Source of the DNA: Styela clava
Taxonomy: Eukaryota; Chordata; Ascidiacea; Stolidobranchia; Styelidae
Direction: 5' to 3'
DNA: 64,000 nucleotides
Assembly (NCBI RefSeq): GCF_964204865.1
Contig: NC_135258.1
Location: forward strand, 11,647,001 to 11,711,000
The translations under genes and the position numbers were made by a program. Shown piece by piece: positions 39,201-49,928 of the stretch; the first letter of the stretch is position 1, and every line of letters starts with the position of its first letter. Below the pieces are notes generated by a model. That model was given only the letters and a program-made list of their open reading frames with translations. It did no database searches and was not told the origin of the DNA.

Positions 39201-42200
39201 TCCATAAGATTCCAGGTCACGCCATGATTAGTTGTATAATGAACTAAGATTCCATCACCAGGAACTTGAGGTGATTGACATGTACCAACACTTGAGTGTC
39301 GTCCCATCAGTATAGCAAATTGTAGATACCTGGTTACAATTAATGAAAAATACATAGATAGTAAAAAGATGAATTATTCAGATGTCAATTTAGTCAGAAA
39401 ATGGTTACCAACATTCTTGTAAAATAATCCTACAATTTTAATTCAATTGTGATAATTATAAAATGTGTTACAAAAATTAAAAACTGTCAAATTTGTAAAG
39501 CTGAATAAACTTAATTATGACACACTTAACTTAACACAATTATAATAAAAAAAATTTAATTAATTTGATGTTGAATTGTTCCATTGCTATATTTGCTGCT
39601 TCTATTTAGCTGCAAGGTGTCGCTGACTAGATGACTCATTGAAATTTACGCAACCCCTCGTCAACTGTATCAAGCCGATATCAGTTTTTGTAATTTATGA
39701 CATGTATTTCATTTTTTCTTATTTCATATTGCATATTGGTTTGACACAACAAAAATATTCGTTTGGCTCAAGGAAAATAAATAAATATCCGAATATAGTA
39801 GATTAATTCAGCATACTTTAAATTAGTTCCATTGTACGGTTTTGTGATTAATCTCCTGTCACCTTCACCATTGAACACAAGAGCTTTCCCTGTTCCCAAT
39901 AGCCCACAATCATATCCAATCTCAGAACCAGTTGCCTGATAATACAAGATCCCAAAGTTTAAATACCACGACAATGTAGATAAGAAAAAAGTCTCATTTT
40001 ACAAACATAAATGTTTTAAGGAAATTTGAGAAAGCTAAAATATGTCAGTGAATGACTGTGGGATTCAGAATATATTTAAAGATAAAATGTTGACCATTTT
40101 AATTGAAGATTCTGATGAAAAAACTCACCATTTTAAACATATTGGTGAAGTAATTATTTGTGTTGAAATCAGCAGCTAGCGAAGATGGTAAATCATCAGA
40201 AGTAGTATTGCAAGATATCCCAAAATATCCAACATCACATCTAAACAAATTGATTGCATATTTAAATGTTCGAATTAAGATGTTCAAAGACATAATTTGT
40301 TGAAACTTCTTAAAGTATCATATAATTTAAAAGCAACAACAAATAACAACCGTAAAAGGTATTATAATTTAAATCAATGAAAAGTATATATTCAAGTCAA
40401 TAACATCCACAATAAGGTAAAATATATAGTATTTTGAACATAGTAGCACCTGCAACCATCGTGTAGACATGTTCCATGTCCACTGCACATCCTAGGACAT
40501 TGCTCATCAATTCCAATAAAAATATTATCAATTGCCCATTTTATTTCTTCAACAGTTGAATATCCATCTTGAATAAATCGAAATCTTGTGTGTTTTGTCA
40601 AAGCTGCTTCTGGCAGTGGCAAAGTCAATCGTACCCATCTATTATTCAGCAAAAATTTAGAACACTCTTAATATGTTAGCAACAAAATAACCCGATGCAA
40701 CATGTAAATGACACTCTTACAATGTCTATCCAAACTAAATTATTGTGATGTATTAAATATTTCCCAAGAAATATTAGTAAAAACTTTCCATTTCGCTTCA
40801 AAATGATGATTTTATATTTTTGATTCACCCATTGTATTTTAGGGACCACACGGTGCCCCTAGACATTGTTGAGGCGCCCCGTCAAAAATTTGGTTAGATT
40901 GGGGTTTTGTCCATACATAAAGTGCACCATGCTATAAGACGGAACTGGTGCTGGTACTGGTTTTGAGTGCAGGTAATAAAGCACTACCATAAATTTTCAA
41001 TATGTTTTATTGATATTCAAACCAGAGTCAATTGATAAAATTGGAAAACATTACAGACATTCAATTGCTGTAGGATAGGATTTACATATTTATCCTGAGG
41101 CAGAGAAAAGCCGATAAGACAGCTCAATCATATAACAGAACACAGACTCTCATCCAGGTACCAGTTTATGTTGTGTATGGGATGGCACCTGCAAACTTAC
41201 GCAGGCTAATCAAAGGTGCAGTGGCGAGCGTATTCCTAATGCTCAGCACGATGCGCAACACTGCCAAGCCAAGTTATTACCAACATATAACCTGGAGTGT
41301 AATGCCTTACTCAAAGAATGGTGTGAAGTGAATCACACCTTCTTATAAACTATATTCAGATTTTACATAGTGCAATTGCTTGATTTTTTGTTGAGAGCAT
41401 TCAGTTTATATGACTTTATAACCTTTTATGGATAATTTGATCTAAGTACTACAATCATGACACACTTGATAAAATAACTGTAAGGGAAGACAAAAGTCAT
41501 AATAGCCTAATTATACCCATGGTGAACTCCTGATTTATATATGGAATTGAAAGGCCAATGCATCCCTTGACATGTTTCAGGCAGACATTCTTCCTGAAGT
41601 ATACTCCACGATCTTCCAAAATCATTTGAATATTCCACATTCATTCTACGTAAAAAAATATAAATGCTCTAGAACTGTTTTAAATATCTTGCGCATCTTG
41701 ATATAGCAAAAATGCTTGAATTCTTTAAAAACATGAACTGTCGCAAAAAAACATTTTCACTACAAAATTCATGGTATTGCGACAGCCTTAATATATATTT
41801 TGTTTCCAAATTCTAAAACTTGGTACAATAATTATATTAATACAACAATAGTCAGTTGACAGTTTGGAATCATTCAATTGGTGTTGATAGTGTTACTGTG
41901 ACAGAAATTGCTGGCAGTCAATATACACAAAATGTTTGGAAAAATGAATGCTTTCCTAAACCTGGTAAGACATTTTTTTTTCAAACATTATAAAACATTT
42001 TTCTTTAAGCATTACCCCATTTACAGGAGTATTTTAAGGAAAATCTAATTCAAAAATATTAATTTAAACCTTGAATCAACATGGTTATCAGTGCACTGCA
42101 TGTTGAGAGAAAATTGCATAAAATGATGAATTTCATTTCGTCGTTCAATAAGTTCAACAGAATCAACTGCCCAAACGTCAGTGTTATGGCCATTGTGTTG

Positions 42201-45200
42201 GCCTTGTTCTAAGCATAAAACAGCATTAGCAACTTTAGCAGACTCTGGTATCTGAACAATAGTTTTTCTTGGTTCCTGAAAACAAATACAATAATGAAAC
42301 CTTTTATTAGTTTTTTAAACCAAACTTATTAGCAAACTTAATTTACTTACTTTGTATGCCTCGTGATCAAACACACGAAGAACGGTTTTACTTTTTCCTA
42401 CTCTACTACTAAGTACAACAACAGCAGTGGAATGTCTTGCCTGACAATTACCAGAACCTGTGAATAAAATGACAGATCACCTTAAATTATTGAAATTGTT
42501 TATGATATGTTTTTACAGAAATTAAAAGTTAAATTGGTCTTGAACAATGCTAACAAATATAATGAAGCACATCTTTTATAAATAGCAAACTCGATTAAAT
42601 CTTGGAGTGTTAAAATAACTATCTCAATGTGTAGGATGGGGTTGAAACATCCCTCAGAGTGCGAGTCATTTTTCATTAGGATTGAGGGTTCATTCAATGA
42701 GGGTTGAATTGAAGTATTTCCATATTTCCATTTATTTGTATCATTTCTCCTTTATATATGAATTTCTTTCAATAGTGATTATGCACTTTGTTATTGCTAT
42801 GTAATAGTATCCATAAAGGCATTGCCTCCATTTCTTGAATAGCCAGACATGATCTGTTAACTAAAGTACTAGTTATGATTTAACGAACCAAAACTAAAAT
42901 TTTACCAATGCTCAGCACAAAAGAAATAGCTGTTTTCAGTCGTAGATTATCAGCTGCCGTTGTGCAAAATTTACGAGGTCCGGCCCCATCAAAAATAAAT
43001 GTTGAACTTTCATGAGAATGTCCGCATGCCCCTCGCTCTGATCTGCCTCCTCTGTGATAAACGGCAATATGGAATTGGTATTATGATGATATTTTAGCTT
43101 GGCTATCATTGTGTGGTTTCACATTGTACTCTCTAAATTTTAGCTACATGAGGTATATTTATGAATAGCACAGGGCTTATAAAGTTGGATCATTCGGGAC
43201 TTTCACTGGATCATTTGGCAGGGAGGTCGCATTTTCAAATTTTATAGAAATGACCAGATTTTTTCTTGCAGTTCCCATAGCTGATAATTTGTTACATGAT
43301 CCTTAGCATGTCTTTGTATCATAAATACATAACTTGTTACCCAAAAACAGCTGAACTTTACCTCACAGATAAAATACTGGTACTTGTCCTTTTTCATATT
43401 GCTTATATAATTATGTGACTTCGCCCTATATAACATGGTTACAATTCTACCCAGACAAAATTTTATCATAATCTTTGATATTTTCATTTTCCGTTGATAG
43501 GTATTTGTAAAAAAAGATTCTACTGTATATAATATTTACTCTTAATGTTGTCTTAAGATACTAAATTGCACTTTAAAAAAAGGTCGACACGGTTGTATAT
43601 TCCGTAATAAAATATATACTCAGAACTTGCATGACAAAAAATTAGAAGAATAAAACATGGCAAGGAAATATTTATTTCATACTCAATTTCTGAATCTTCT
43701 AATGGTTCTGCATCGATAGATGCACCAGATAAATCGAGATCTCTAGTAACAGCATATACTGGACTTGTATCATTAACTTCTGCATTGAATACCATTGCAT
43801 TTCCATGAGACATGCATTCGCCCTGTAAATTAAAACTTTTCTAATAGTTGATTTTTGAGATGAAAGAATATATATGCAATATCATATCATGCATATCATA
43901 AAAACATGATATCATATTACTACATCGAAGCACAGGAAGACATTAGCTCAATACGCCAACTACAACTACAAAAGTAAATACATATATACATCTTTTGAAA
44001 TACATTTAAATGCTGTCCATTGTTTGTACCAACTTAAAATAAATCAGTCTAGAAATGTAATAGTTTTTCAAATGCACAAAAATATCTAACAGACTTAACA
44101 ATATTGTAGTTTTTGAAATTCACAAACCTTTTAGTTATTTCCACAATCAAAAATCTTCTGGTTTCCAAAATCAAACAATATTTAACTTTAAAACAGTTAT
44201 TAAAACAGTTAGTTCCAATAATACAATTGCTTACAAAGGGCAAAATCCCACAAACCTTTATTTTTGCACCAGGCATAAAAAGCCAGTTGCTTGTGTCACT
44301 TGGATCCATGTTTTCGTGAAATAAACTTGGTCGATTGTTTGTTTCGCTAATTAATACATTGTCCAATGCCCAACAGCCATTGTCAACAACTTCTTGAGAA
44401 AATTGTAACAAAACGTCTTCCGTTCTTATATCTTTTGGTAAATGGATTATATGAATCTTACTTTGCTGAGTGACCCTGTGAAAATAACATGAGTGATGGA
44501 ATTTTATCAAATGAAGGCATTGAGATGATAGACAGTATATCTTATATTGTAAAATAAGATTAGGAAATTATCAAGGCGAAGCACAATATAATTTACTAGT
44601 TTCTATATCTTCATCCACTTACACTGAAACACTGAAAAAAAAAGAATCTTTCAATTTGTTTTTAATTTGGTTATAGGTGCTACATAAAATATAGGATGTG
44701 TATATCCGCTGAGAAACCCTCAAAAACATTTAGAGAATAATATAAGTGAAAAAATCTTGGAATTATCAACAATGAAATACTCATAATTTCTTACGTTATA
44801 TCTTTAATTAAGTTCCAGAATTCATCATCATGAAAACGATAAGATAAAGTCACAAAAGTCTTGGTTGGTTCACATTTTCCAGATCCTAGATTGAAAGAAA
44901 ATAACTCAGAAATGTTGGAAAACCTAATAAAAAATACAGAAATCAAATATAATACTGTATATGCAGTGAAGTGAAAAAACCATTCAAAGAGTGTCATAAA
45001 TCGACCAATAAACGAAAAACAATTTTAACCAAGAATCTGTTCCGTATAATCCAGATGTAATCATGATTGAATCTGAATTTATTGAATACTATAAATTGAA
45101 AACTAGATTTTTAGCAAAGTTATACTTCAACATGAAATCTGCTTCTTAAAAAATTCAATACCAATAGTAAATTGTATCGCAGAAGCAGATGTCAAGTTAA

Positions 45201-48128
45201 GTGGTGAACTGATCAATTGTCGAGTTCCAGTTCTTCCACAGAACACAGCAGAATTTCCATGAGTTATTTCACCACATTCATTACTGATTTCGACACCATG
45301 TGATTCTCTGGACCTTGTTATTGGAAAAATATAGTTTGATGACATTTGATTAGCAGAGCATGGTACTAGCTATTAAATACACCTGAATTTAAAGCACAAA
45401 GTCACTAGGGCTCAAGCTGCCTTTCAGTGATTCTACCAAGATACTGATATTATTACCGGTAATATTGAACTCAATAAAAAACTAGCTTGACTTGTGCATT
45501 TAAGTTATTTAAATATTCCAAAACACCAGTATAAGAAGTACATTATATAATGACTCCTAATTAATTTATAGTCATATTTCTTACCAAATATCAAACAAAT
45601 CTTCACTGGAATCAAAATCATCTCGAATAATCACTCCATCAGAATGGATATCCGCTAAAACAAGGTTAGAATTATATTGAGAACAAATGATGAAAACATC
45701 CCTTCAAAAAATATATCATCAGTCAAGGTTGCAAGTTTATGCTCTCAGTGATGAAAAGTTGTTGACAAATGTGTCTAACTCACTATTTGTGTTGCAAACA
45801 TTAATATGGAAATCATTACTGCCTCTTTAAATTAAAACTAGATGAATAGGAAATATAAAAAAGTCTCACAACCTATAACAAATAACATTTATGGAGGGCA
45901 GTTATTCACCCCTTTCGCTCTGAACAAGACTCTGTATGAGCAAGAGCCAATATATAACGATCCACTGTTTTTGGAAGGATTTGATTCATTCTAGATTGGC
46001 GTTACCCTGGGCAGGGTGGTAGGCATGGAATTCGAATCCGAGATGTGTAACCTATGACGTCAGCCTTCCTAGGTTTAAATTTAACGCGTTAATCACTAGG
46101 CCACCCAGCCTAATTATGTATGACTGTGTGGATTTGTTACTTAAAGAATGATGGCATTAGAAAGAATTAAGCTTGGATTTTTCTACTAATGATTTTATCT
46201 GATTCTTACTCACTACATAGTTGTTTTTTCTTGGTAAAAACACTAGTTTTTTAACCATCAAGTACAATGAACACATACCTAAACTTGGTCTCAGGTTTTT
46301 CACGTCTTGGCCAGATTCGCATATTTGATAAGCAACAACATCCTGGAAGACAATTTGCATTCGCAAAGAAGCCGTCAGCCTGAAGTAAAATTTTTAAAAA
46401 TGTGTAAGCTTTGTGCTACAAAACTCAATAGCTACAATCTACCATTTTAATCAAGAAATTTTATTACAAAAATCAAAATTGCCCGAACCGTAAAAGCGGG
46501 ATTTTCGCATTAGAAAGGAATATTAACACTCACAGGAAACTGACACAGCCTGTCCCTTCCTCTGGTGCAGTCCATGAAAATGTAACTTCACTGGTTGGCT
46601 TTTTGTAAGGAGATATATCAGAGTATAACAATCCGCAGATAAAATCAGATGAGACGTGATGATGGTGACTAAACCCTGAAGTATATACTGATCACGCATT
46701 CTGGAATTATACGCACAAAACTACGGAGCCACTACGGAAAACTTGAAAATGCAATAACGAGATCGCGGCAATAATGTAGGCACATTCATTTAAAGTTGAT
46801 TGAATATCAGTAATTTTGGCAATTCCGGCTATTAGCTGTCGTGCGCCATTCTTGTCGCAGACCCGTAAGGAACAATATATATCCATAAGATAGATATTGA
46901 AGAATTGTGACGATCAAGTTGACAATAATTGACATTGTGACATTTATGTTCGTTGTTGGCCATTAGGATCAGGCAACCGCAGTATAGAGTTCAAGCTATG
47001 GACTGGACAGTTTGCCACCATGTTACACAACAAAAATATAATGATATATAGTAACCTTGATAACATCCTCCGTTAACCCTTTACATACATTTGCATATAC
47101 ATGTCCAGGGGTGACTGACAGTCTGGTATCAATGGCATATATACTATAAATGCCGCAACGAGGACTAAATTATGTGCGTATTTTGCCGAAGTATAGTTTA
47201 AAGCAAATGTCACAAGCCCGAAAGGAAAATACTCGATTAAGATGGCAGTAATGAACAATCAAATCAGCTTTTGAAATCGCATAGTTTACCACATTTGATA
47301 TACAGTAGTGCGAATCTCGTGCCTGGCGTTGATTAGGTACAATAGCGCACGCGTCATATTTTGTTGATAAATTGGGACAACTCACCGATGCTTGTCATTC
47401 CATACGACGATGGTAATAGTTTCTCTTTGTGTTGTAAAGATGAAAATAACCCAGTGATCAGAAGGCCATTGAAATCTTTGCTACTGGTGACTCTCACTAA
47501 AACGGAAATAGTTCACTATCATTATTTCATGATGCGGTTAAAATCTGAATAAAACAATCAATTTTTACTATTAAACGAGACCTGAAGACGATGCTTAAAT
47601 GATCAAAATTTACACGATTATGTGGTATTATTTCAGAAACCACCATTTGCTTGCATATGGGTTAATTTATCCATTTTCTCCATTCTGCAAACAATAGGAT
47701 ATTGATAATACTTTCCGTATAGCATTACTTATGTTGAGCATTATAATAAAAACACATGTTTATCTACAAATATATATAATCAAATTCCAAATACCCATAC
47801 GTCATAAAAATTCAATGTTCGTTTTTGCACAACTGCAATTTTTATCTGTTCGAACTTTTGTTGAAATCGTGGCAGCATGGTGACACTCCGCCTTACCTCG
47901 GTATGTTTCTCCGGGCTCATATGAGGTTGGATTTCCATCCAACGCGACTGATAAAAGTAATTTATCGTGTGTGTGCGGCATTGGATCCAATTTTCCGTGA
48001 TAATTGCACAAGAAAAAGTGTGGGGAAAGACATTCCACACCAATCCATCGTGATGTTAAAATAGTGAATAATATAAATAATGACGAACTTCTAAGATGGG
48101 CAAACGACCGGAATCGCTCCATTGTCAT
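11999..48128 (-). CDS. RELN: reelin, complete gene, 67 coding exons, 3,610 aa
   Basis: Secreted extracellular-matrix glycoprotein. In vertebrates it signals through VLDLR/ApoER2 and Dab1 to position neurons. I assembled 67 exons by matching translated segments to the reelin repeat pattern. All have GT/AG borders, all junctions are in phase, and the total is 10,833 nt including stop. Human reelin has 3,460 residues and about 65 exons. The order is signal peptide (hydrophobic core near residues 15-24), reeler domain, an N-terminal subrepeat, eight reelin repeats each with an EGF module, and a tail. Hallmarks recur throughout: [15 protein letters not shown], CSGHGxC and YSTDxGxTW. Exon coordinates are in the domain entries. 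The start at 48128 (MTMERF) is six bases before a second ATG; an AG at 48134-48135 lies only 5 bases upstream. Most introns are 150-900 bases. Assignment is secure; a few exon edges could shift by several bases. Confidence 0.96.
12643..16056 (-). other. RELN: RELN exons 59-66: repeat 8 with EGF module 8
   Basis: Exons 15928-16056 ([20 protein letters not shown]), 15080-15255 ([16 protein letters not shown]), 14873-14949 ([11 protein letters not shown]), 14269-14427 (YEFKN-type [13 protein letters not shown] end), 13983-14140 ([29 protein letters not shown]), 13388-13613 (EGF end, [14 protein letters not shown]), 13052-13259 ([24 protein letters not shown]) and 12643-12737 ([20 protein letters not shown]). 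All repeat landmarks are present, and the last one leads straight into the tail exon. Confidence 0.92.
15340..15720. repeat. interspersed repeat in RELN intron 59 (copy also near 31215-31480)
   Basis: Shared strings such as acttcgtgtccaatta/aag, gacaacaa..ctt.aaccactg and caattcagtagttg-like segments link this block to one in intron 31 (31215-31480), in the same orientation. An open frame at 15275-15556 on the plus strand lies mostly inside it and shows no recognisable domain. Confidence 0.45.
16385..19118 (-). other. RELN: RELN exons 52-58: repeat 7 with EGF module 7
   Basis: Exons 19060-19118, 18588-18751, 17933-18147 ([18 protein letters not shown]), 17600-17828 ([22 protein letters not shown] to [11 protein letters not shown]), 17095-17267, 16725-16825 (LLQYSTDG) and 16385-16528 ([18 protein letters not shown]). 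Exon 52 is very short; the roughly 30-residue vertebrate linker between repeats 6 and 7, which holds the C-terminal processing site, is largely missing. EGF 7 contains about 17 extra residues between its third and fourth cysteines. Confidence 0.92.
19554..22813 (-). other. RELN: RELN exons 46-51: repeat 6 with EGF module 6
   Basis: Exons 22566-22813 (Cys- and Ser-rich start of the A subrepeat), 22002-22178 ([16 protein letters not shown]), 21134-21284 ([17 protein letters not shown] start [11 protein letters not shown]), 20399-20576 (EGF end [15 protein letters not shown]), 19989-20185 ([20 protein letters not shown]) and 19554-19688 ([20 protein letters not shown]). Repeat 6 carries the key receptor-binding lysines in vertebrates. 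The A subrepeat here (exon 46) is among the most diverged parts of the protein. Confidence 0.91.
25641..25917. mobile_element. MITE with ACTTATCGAT terminal inverted repeats (copy 1), in RELN intron 41
   Basis: Starts ACTTATCGAT and ends ATCGATAAGT, an exact inverted pair. The 277-bp body, including gggatcccccaaaacagcgc and a run of cagacagacagataaacaga near the right end, matches 51958-52229 closely. No coding capacity: a non-autonomous DNA element. Confidence 0.65.
26868..26945 (-). repeat. SINE fragment in RELN intron 39
   Basis: The segment with tcgtccggttaccagtccac and gagtatgagattagtt matches the body of the full-length SINE at 5985-6331 (its bases near 6070-6110). The tRNA head and tail are missing. 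Confidence 0.5.
27627..31070 (-). other. RELN: RELN exons 32-38: repeat 4 with EGF module 4
   Basis: Exons 30864-31070 ([10 protein letters not shown], then [16 protein letters not shown]), 30346-30510 ([19 protein letters not shown]), 29868-29970, 29211-29369 ([12 protein letters not shown] start [11 protein letters not shown]), 28668-28765 (EGF end, then [13 protein letters not shown]), 28285-28452 (IRMISTT, YMQFHV) and 27627-27815 (FRIWQA in place of RWWQP). The EGF module has about seven extra residues between its third and fourth cysteines. Its intron again follows the fourth cysteine in phase 2. Confidence 0.92.
30655..30775 (+). repeat. SINE fragment in RELN intron 32, opposite orientation
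   Basis: The string tgaagtccatgcatac, followed by gccatacccagcctgaactgg, resembles the reverse complement of the body of the 5985-6331 SINE. It is degenerate and only part of the element. Confidence 0.35.
31550..35288 (-). other. RELN: RELN exons 25-31: repeat 3 with EGF module 3
   Basis: Exons 35154-35288 ([10 protein letters not shown] closing repeat 2), 34716-34868 ([16 protein letters not shown]), 33792-34069 ([23 protein letters not shown]), 33098-33285 (EGF start [11 protein letters not shown]), 32263-32533, 32059-32188 ([13 protein letters not shown]) and 31550-31664 (FRWWQP). Exon 29 holds an insertion of about 25 residues (around [11 protein letters not shown] to ENICE) that vertebrate repeat 3 lacks. 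Repeats 3-6 form the central receptor-binding fragment in vertebrates. Confidence 0.92.
32768..32970 (+). repeat. short interspersed element with GTACATTTGAACCCA units (copy 2), in RELN intron 28
   Basis: Inverted copy of the block at 9015-9195. It opens GGTGACCGTACATTTGAACC with a second unit directly behind it, and closes with matching inverted units ending taatggaacc. Confidence 0.6.
35368..38094 (-). other. RELN: RELN exons 18-24: end of repeat 1 and repeat 2 with EGF module 2
   Basis: Exons 37855-38094 ([20 protein letters not shown]), 37290-37497 ([15 protein letters not shown]), 37072-37184, 36512-36646 (EGF start [11 protein letters not shown]), 36052-36247 (EGF end [10 protein letters not shown]), 35606-35720 ([12 protein letters not shown]) and 35368-35528 ([21 protein letters not shown]). 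EGF 2 departs from the usual GHG (here RNRG). It again has a phase-2 intron after the fourth cysteine. The start of repeat 2 between exons 18 and 19 is shorter and more diverged than in vertebrates. Confidence 0.92.
36838..36995 (-). repeat. degenerate tRNA-SINE copy in RELN intron 20
   Basis: Plus-strand strings gatttgaacctgcgaacct and ctaatgcttagca correspond to the B box and head of the SINE at 5985-6331. The copy is diverged and lacks the ATCCT tail. Confidence 0.5.
38283..39126. mobile_element. non-autonomous hAT-like element in RELN intron 17
   Basis: Starts CAGTGGTTCCCAACC and ends GGTTGAGAACCACCG, an imperfect inverted pair typical of hAT termini. It is flanked by an 8-bp duplication, TTCTACTT (38275-38282) and TTCTACCT (39127-39134), with one mismatch; 8 bp is the hAT target size. 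Sub-terminal gggggccgcgac and gggggccacga are the GC-rich strings usual in such elements. The 844-bp body has no transposase frame. It accounts for nearly all of the large intron between exons 17 and 18. Confidence 0.75.
39168..43051 (-). other. RELN: RELN exons 10-17: reelin repeat 1 with EGF module 1
   Basis: Exons 42906-43051, 42351-42457, 42070-42275 (contains [10 protein letters not shown] and [10 protein letters not shown]), 41517-41645 ([12 protein letters not shown]), 40450-40638 ([13 protein letters not shown] start [11 protein letters not shown]), 40129-40240 (EGF end, [10 protein letters not shown]), 39817-39935 ([16 protein letters not shown]) and 39168-39329 ([14 protein letters not shown]). 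The repeat's final RWWQP and WALDDVILT are in exon 18. The intron inside the EGF module falls directly after its fourth cysteine, in phase 2. Confidence 0.92.
41071..41270 (-). repeat. internally deleted tRNA-SINE copy in RELN intron 13
   Basis: Begins on the plus strand with the tail remnant taggataggatttacatatt and ends with a head remnant near 41270. The central part present at 6120-6220 in the full copy is missing. Its A and B boxes are decayed. Confidence 0.6.
43683..45654 (-). other. RELN: RELN exons 5-9: N-terminal subrepeat before repeat 1
   Basis: Exons 45585-45654 ([19 protein letters not shown]), 45162-45313 ([16 protein letters not shown]), 44795-44885, 44256-44475 ([10 protein letters not shown] and [11 protein letters not shown]) and 43683-43822 ([13 protein letters not shown]). 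The order and spacing match the unpaired subrepeat that precedes reelin repeat 1 in vertebrates, including the junction W|S split in phase 2 between exons 5 and 6. Confidence 0.9.
45950..46110 (-). repeat. second tRNA-derived SINE family, in RELN intron 4
   Basis: Read on the minus strand: head GGCTGGGTGGCCTAGTGATT with an A-box-like segment, then a B-box-like GGATTCGAATTCC. It differs from the 5985-6331 family. Similar plus-strand stretches containing gggtgaggtg lie near 18940 and 24465, suggesting more members in other reelin introns. Confidence 0.45.
46279..48128 (-). other. RELN: RELN exons 1-4: signal peptide and reeler domain
   Basis: Exons 47897-48128, 47386-47496, 46534-46675 and 46279-46379 (residues 1-195). 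After the signal peptide the protein continues [11 protein letters not shown], close to the vertebrate start of the mature protein (FFFLCTHHGEL). GETYR joins [17 protein letters not shown] across the first intron, and [15 protein letters not shown] matches the end of the reeler fold. In vertebrates this region mediates higher-order assembly. The second exon ends SIG, followed by [14 protein letters not shown], as in the human order. Confidence 0.9.
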
Positions 48129-48135
48129 TACAACT
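48129..48135 (-). promoter_or_regulatory. RELN: AG acceptor 5 bases upstream of the RELN start codon
   Basis: On the minus strand GTTTAG precedes TTGTA and then ATG. If used, for instance for spliced-leader addition or a 5' UTR intron, the mature leader would be very short. The tract before it is only moderately pyrimidine-rich. Confidence 0.3.
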
Positions 48136-49928
48136 AAACATTAATAAACGAGGGAATAATAAGCTTGCTTGAAATAAGAAGAAGAGCATATAAACACATC
48201 TCGGCATATTTAATTCTCGTTGTCACCGAATTCGCCCGTTACAATTAAATACTGACTTTTTACAGATAATTAATTGTCAGAATATAATAAACCAAATAAA
48301 ATAGTCTTTTATTGTCTGCGGTTGTTCACTAAACTTATTTATATAATTGATAAATATTAACTGAATCAATTGATATTTTACTGATCATCTTTGTAGTAGG
48401 CATAAAAAAAGAAAGCGATGCATATGTCGAACCTGCTTATGTCAAGTTATGCAACGTAAACGCATTCTGATTTAAAACTTTGGATCTATCTTTACCTCAT
48501 AGACCATAAATTATTATGTAAGATACATTGCTGAAAAGCTCCACTAAACGCTGCAGATTCTCCCTCTCTTTCAAACAGCGAATATTTTTTCAACATAAAC
48601 TATACTTCCTGTGAACACAAGGCGCCGATTTTACGAGTACTTTTCCGTGAAGCATAACGAAAACTCTAGTTTTTGAGAACAAGTACGGATTAAGGGAAAT
48701 AATACGATTTAAACGATTTGTTTTTCCAGACGTCCGGCAAGCCATTGGCATAATATTTTGCATGTGTATGCGGAAATCGATTTCCGACTCTGAAGATTCT
48801 GGACACATGTTACTCCCGGGTAAGCAAGGGCCGGACAGTGACAGGTGCTTGATTTAATGGCCGTATTATTGAGTGTAACTTTTATTACGTTTGTGCGTGA
48901 AATTGACGTAGAAAGACAAAAATAGGACTTGTTGTATAGTTGATAAAATCATTTATATGCTCTTGACATATGGAGAATTAATTTAGTCATACCCCACTTC
49001 AGTTTCGATTTCTTCAACTTAAAAGGGTGTTGACCTATCCTGCTTGAATCTATGATTAAACACATTTTCTAAACTTCACTTATCTACACTGTAAAGAGAA
49101 TTGGAGTTTTTGATAACTTTTCCACCAAACTAGCGCGTGTAGCGCATCTATAACTGATCGCCTCTCGGCCAAAAAGCGCATAACTTTCAAAGAAGTTACA
49201 ACTACAGTTATAGACCATGGCGATCCACTGACCCATCGGTCATAAGAAGAACCACCATGTCTTCCGACAACTATGTCACGAATTAACGCAAAGGAAACAT
49301 AGTAACATTTTCGTGATAACACAACCGACTTTAATTCACTCTAACAGAACTTAAACTACTATAGTATTTCAGAAAGCTGCAGACAACAATGCTGTCACGC
49401 GGTTTATGGCATGGTAAAAATGTTCTGTTCATTTATGAAATATCAATAGAGCTGGAACGCTTAAACTTTAATTCCCTTTCAAACTCTAAAAATCATGAAA
49501 TATCCCCCCATAGCATTATGAACGTTCTTCGGCAATTCATATGTTTGCGAAGCCGTGTTTTCGCCGAAGTCTTGCTTGTGTAAGACACAGAACTACACAA
49601 TACCAATCAATGATTATAGGACTCGATTAGAAGATGCTAAAGAAAGTTACTATTTGATGCACCCATTTATTAGGTTCTCCATTCCGATACAGTCTTTTTC
49701 TTCAATGCGTATCATAATGGCATACGATACTTCCAAGGGTGGAAGAAAATCGATTCTGTTTTTCATACAGTTTCATCCAAACCAAGTATTTACATCCAAG
49801 AAACGATTTAATAGCGAAAAACGCCTAATCGAACGAACTTTTTTGTAGTAATCTTTGTCACCGAAGCAATTATTTAAATCATTTGAAACCAGCGCTGTGG
49901 TCTTTGTTACCGAAGCAATTATATAAAT
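48136..49928. other. upstream region of RELN; no gene seen
   Basis: Presumed to contain the reelin promoter, but no core element could be assigned. The open frames on both strands are short, overlap one another and lack splice partners. Confidence 0.4.
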
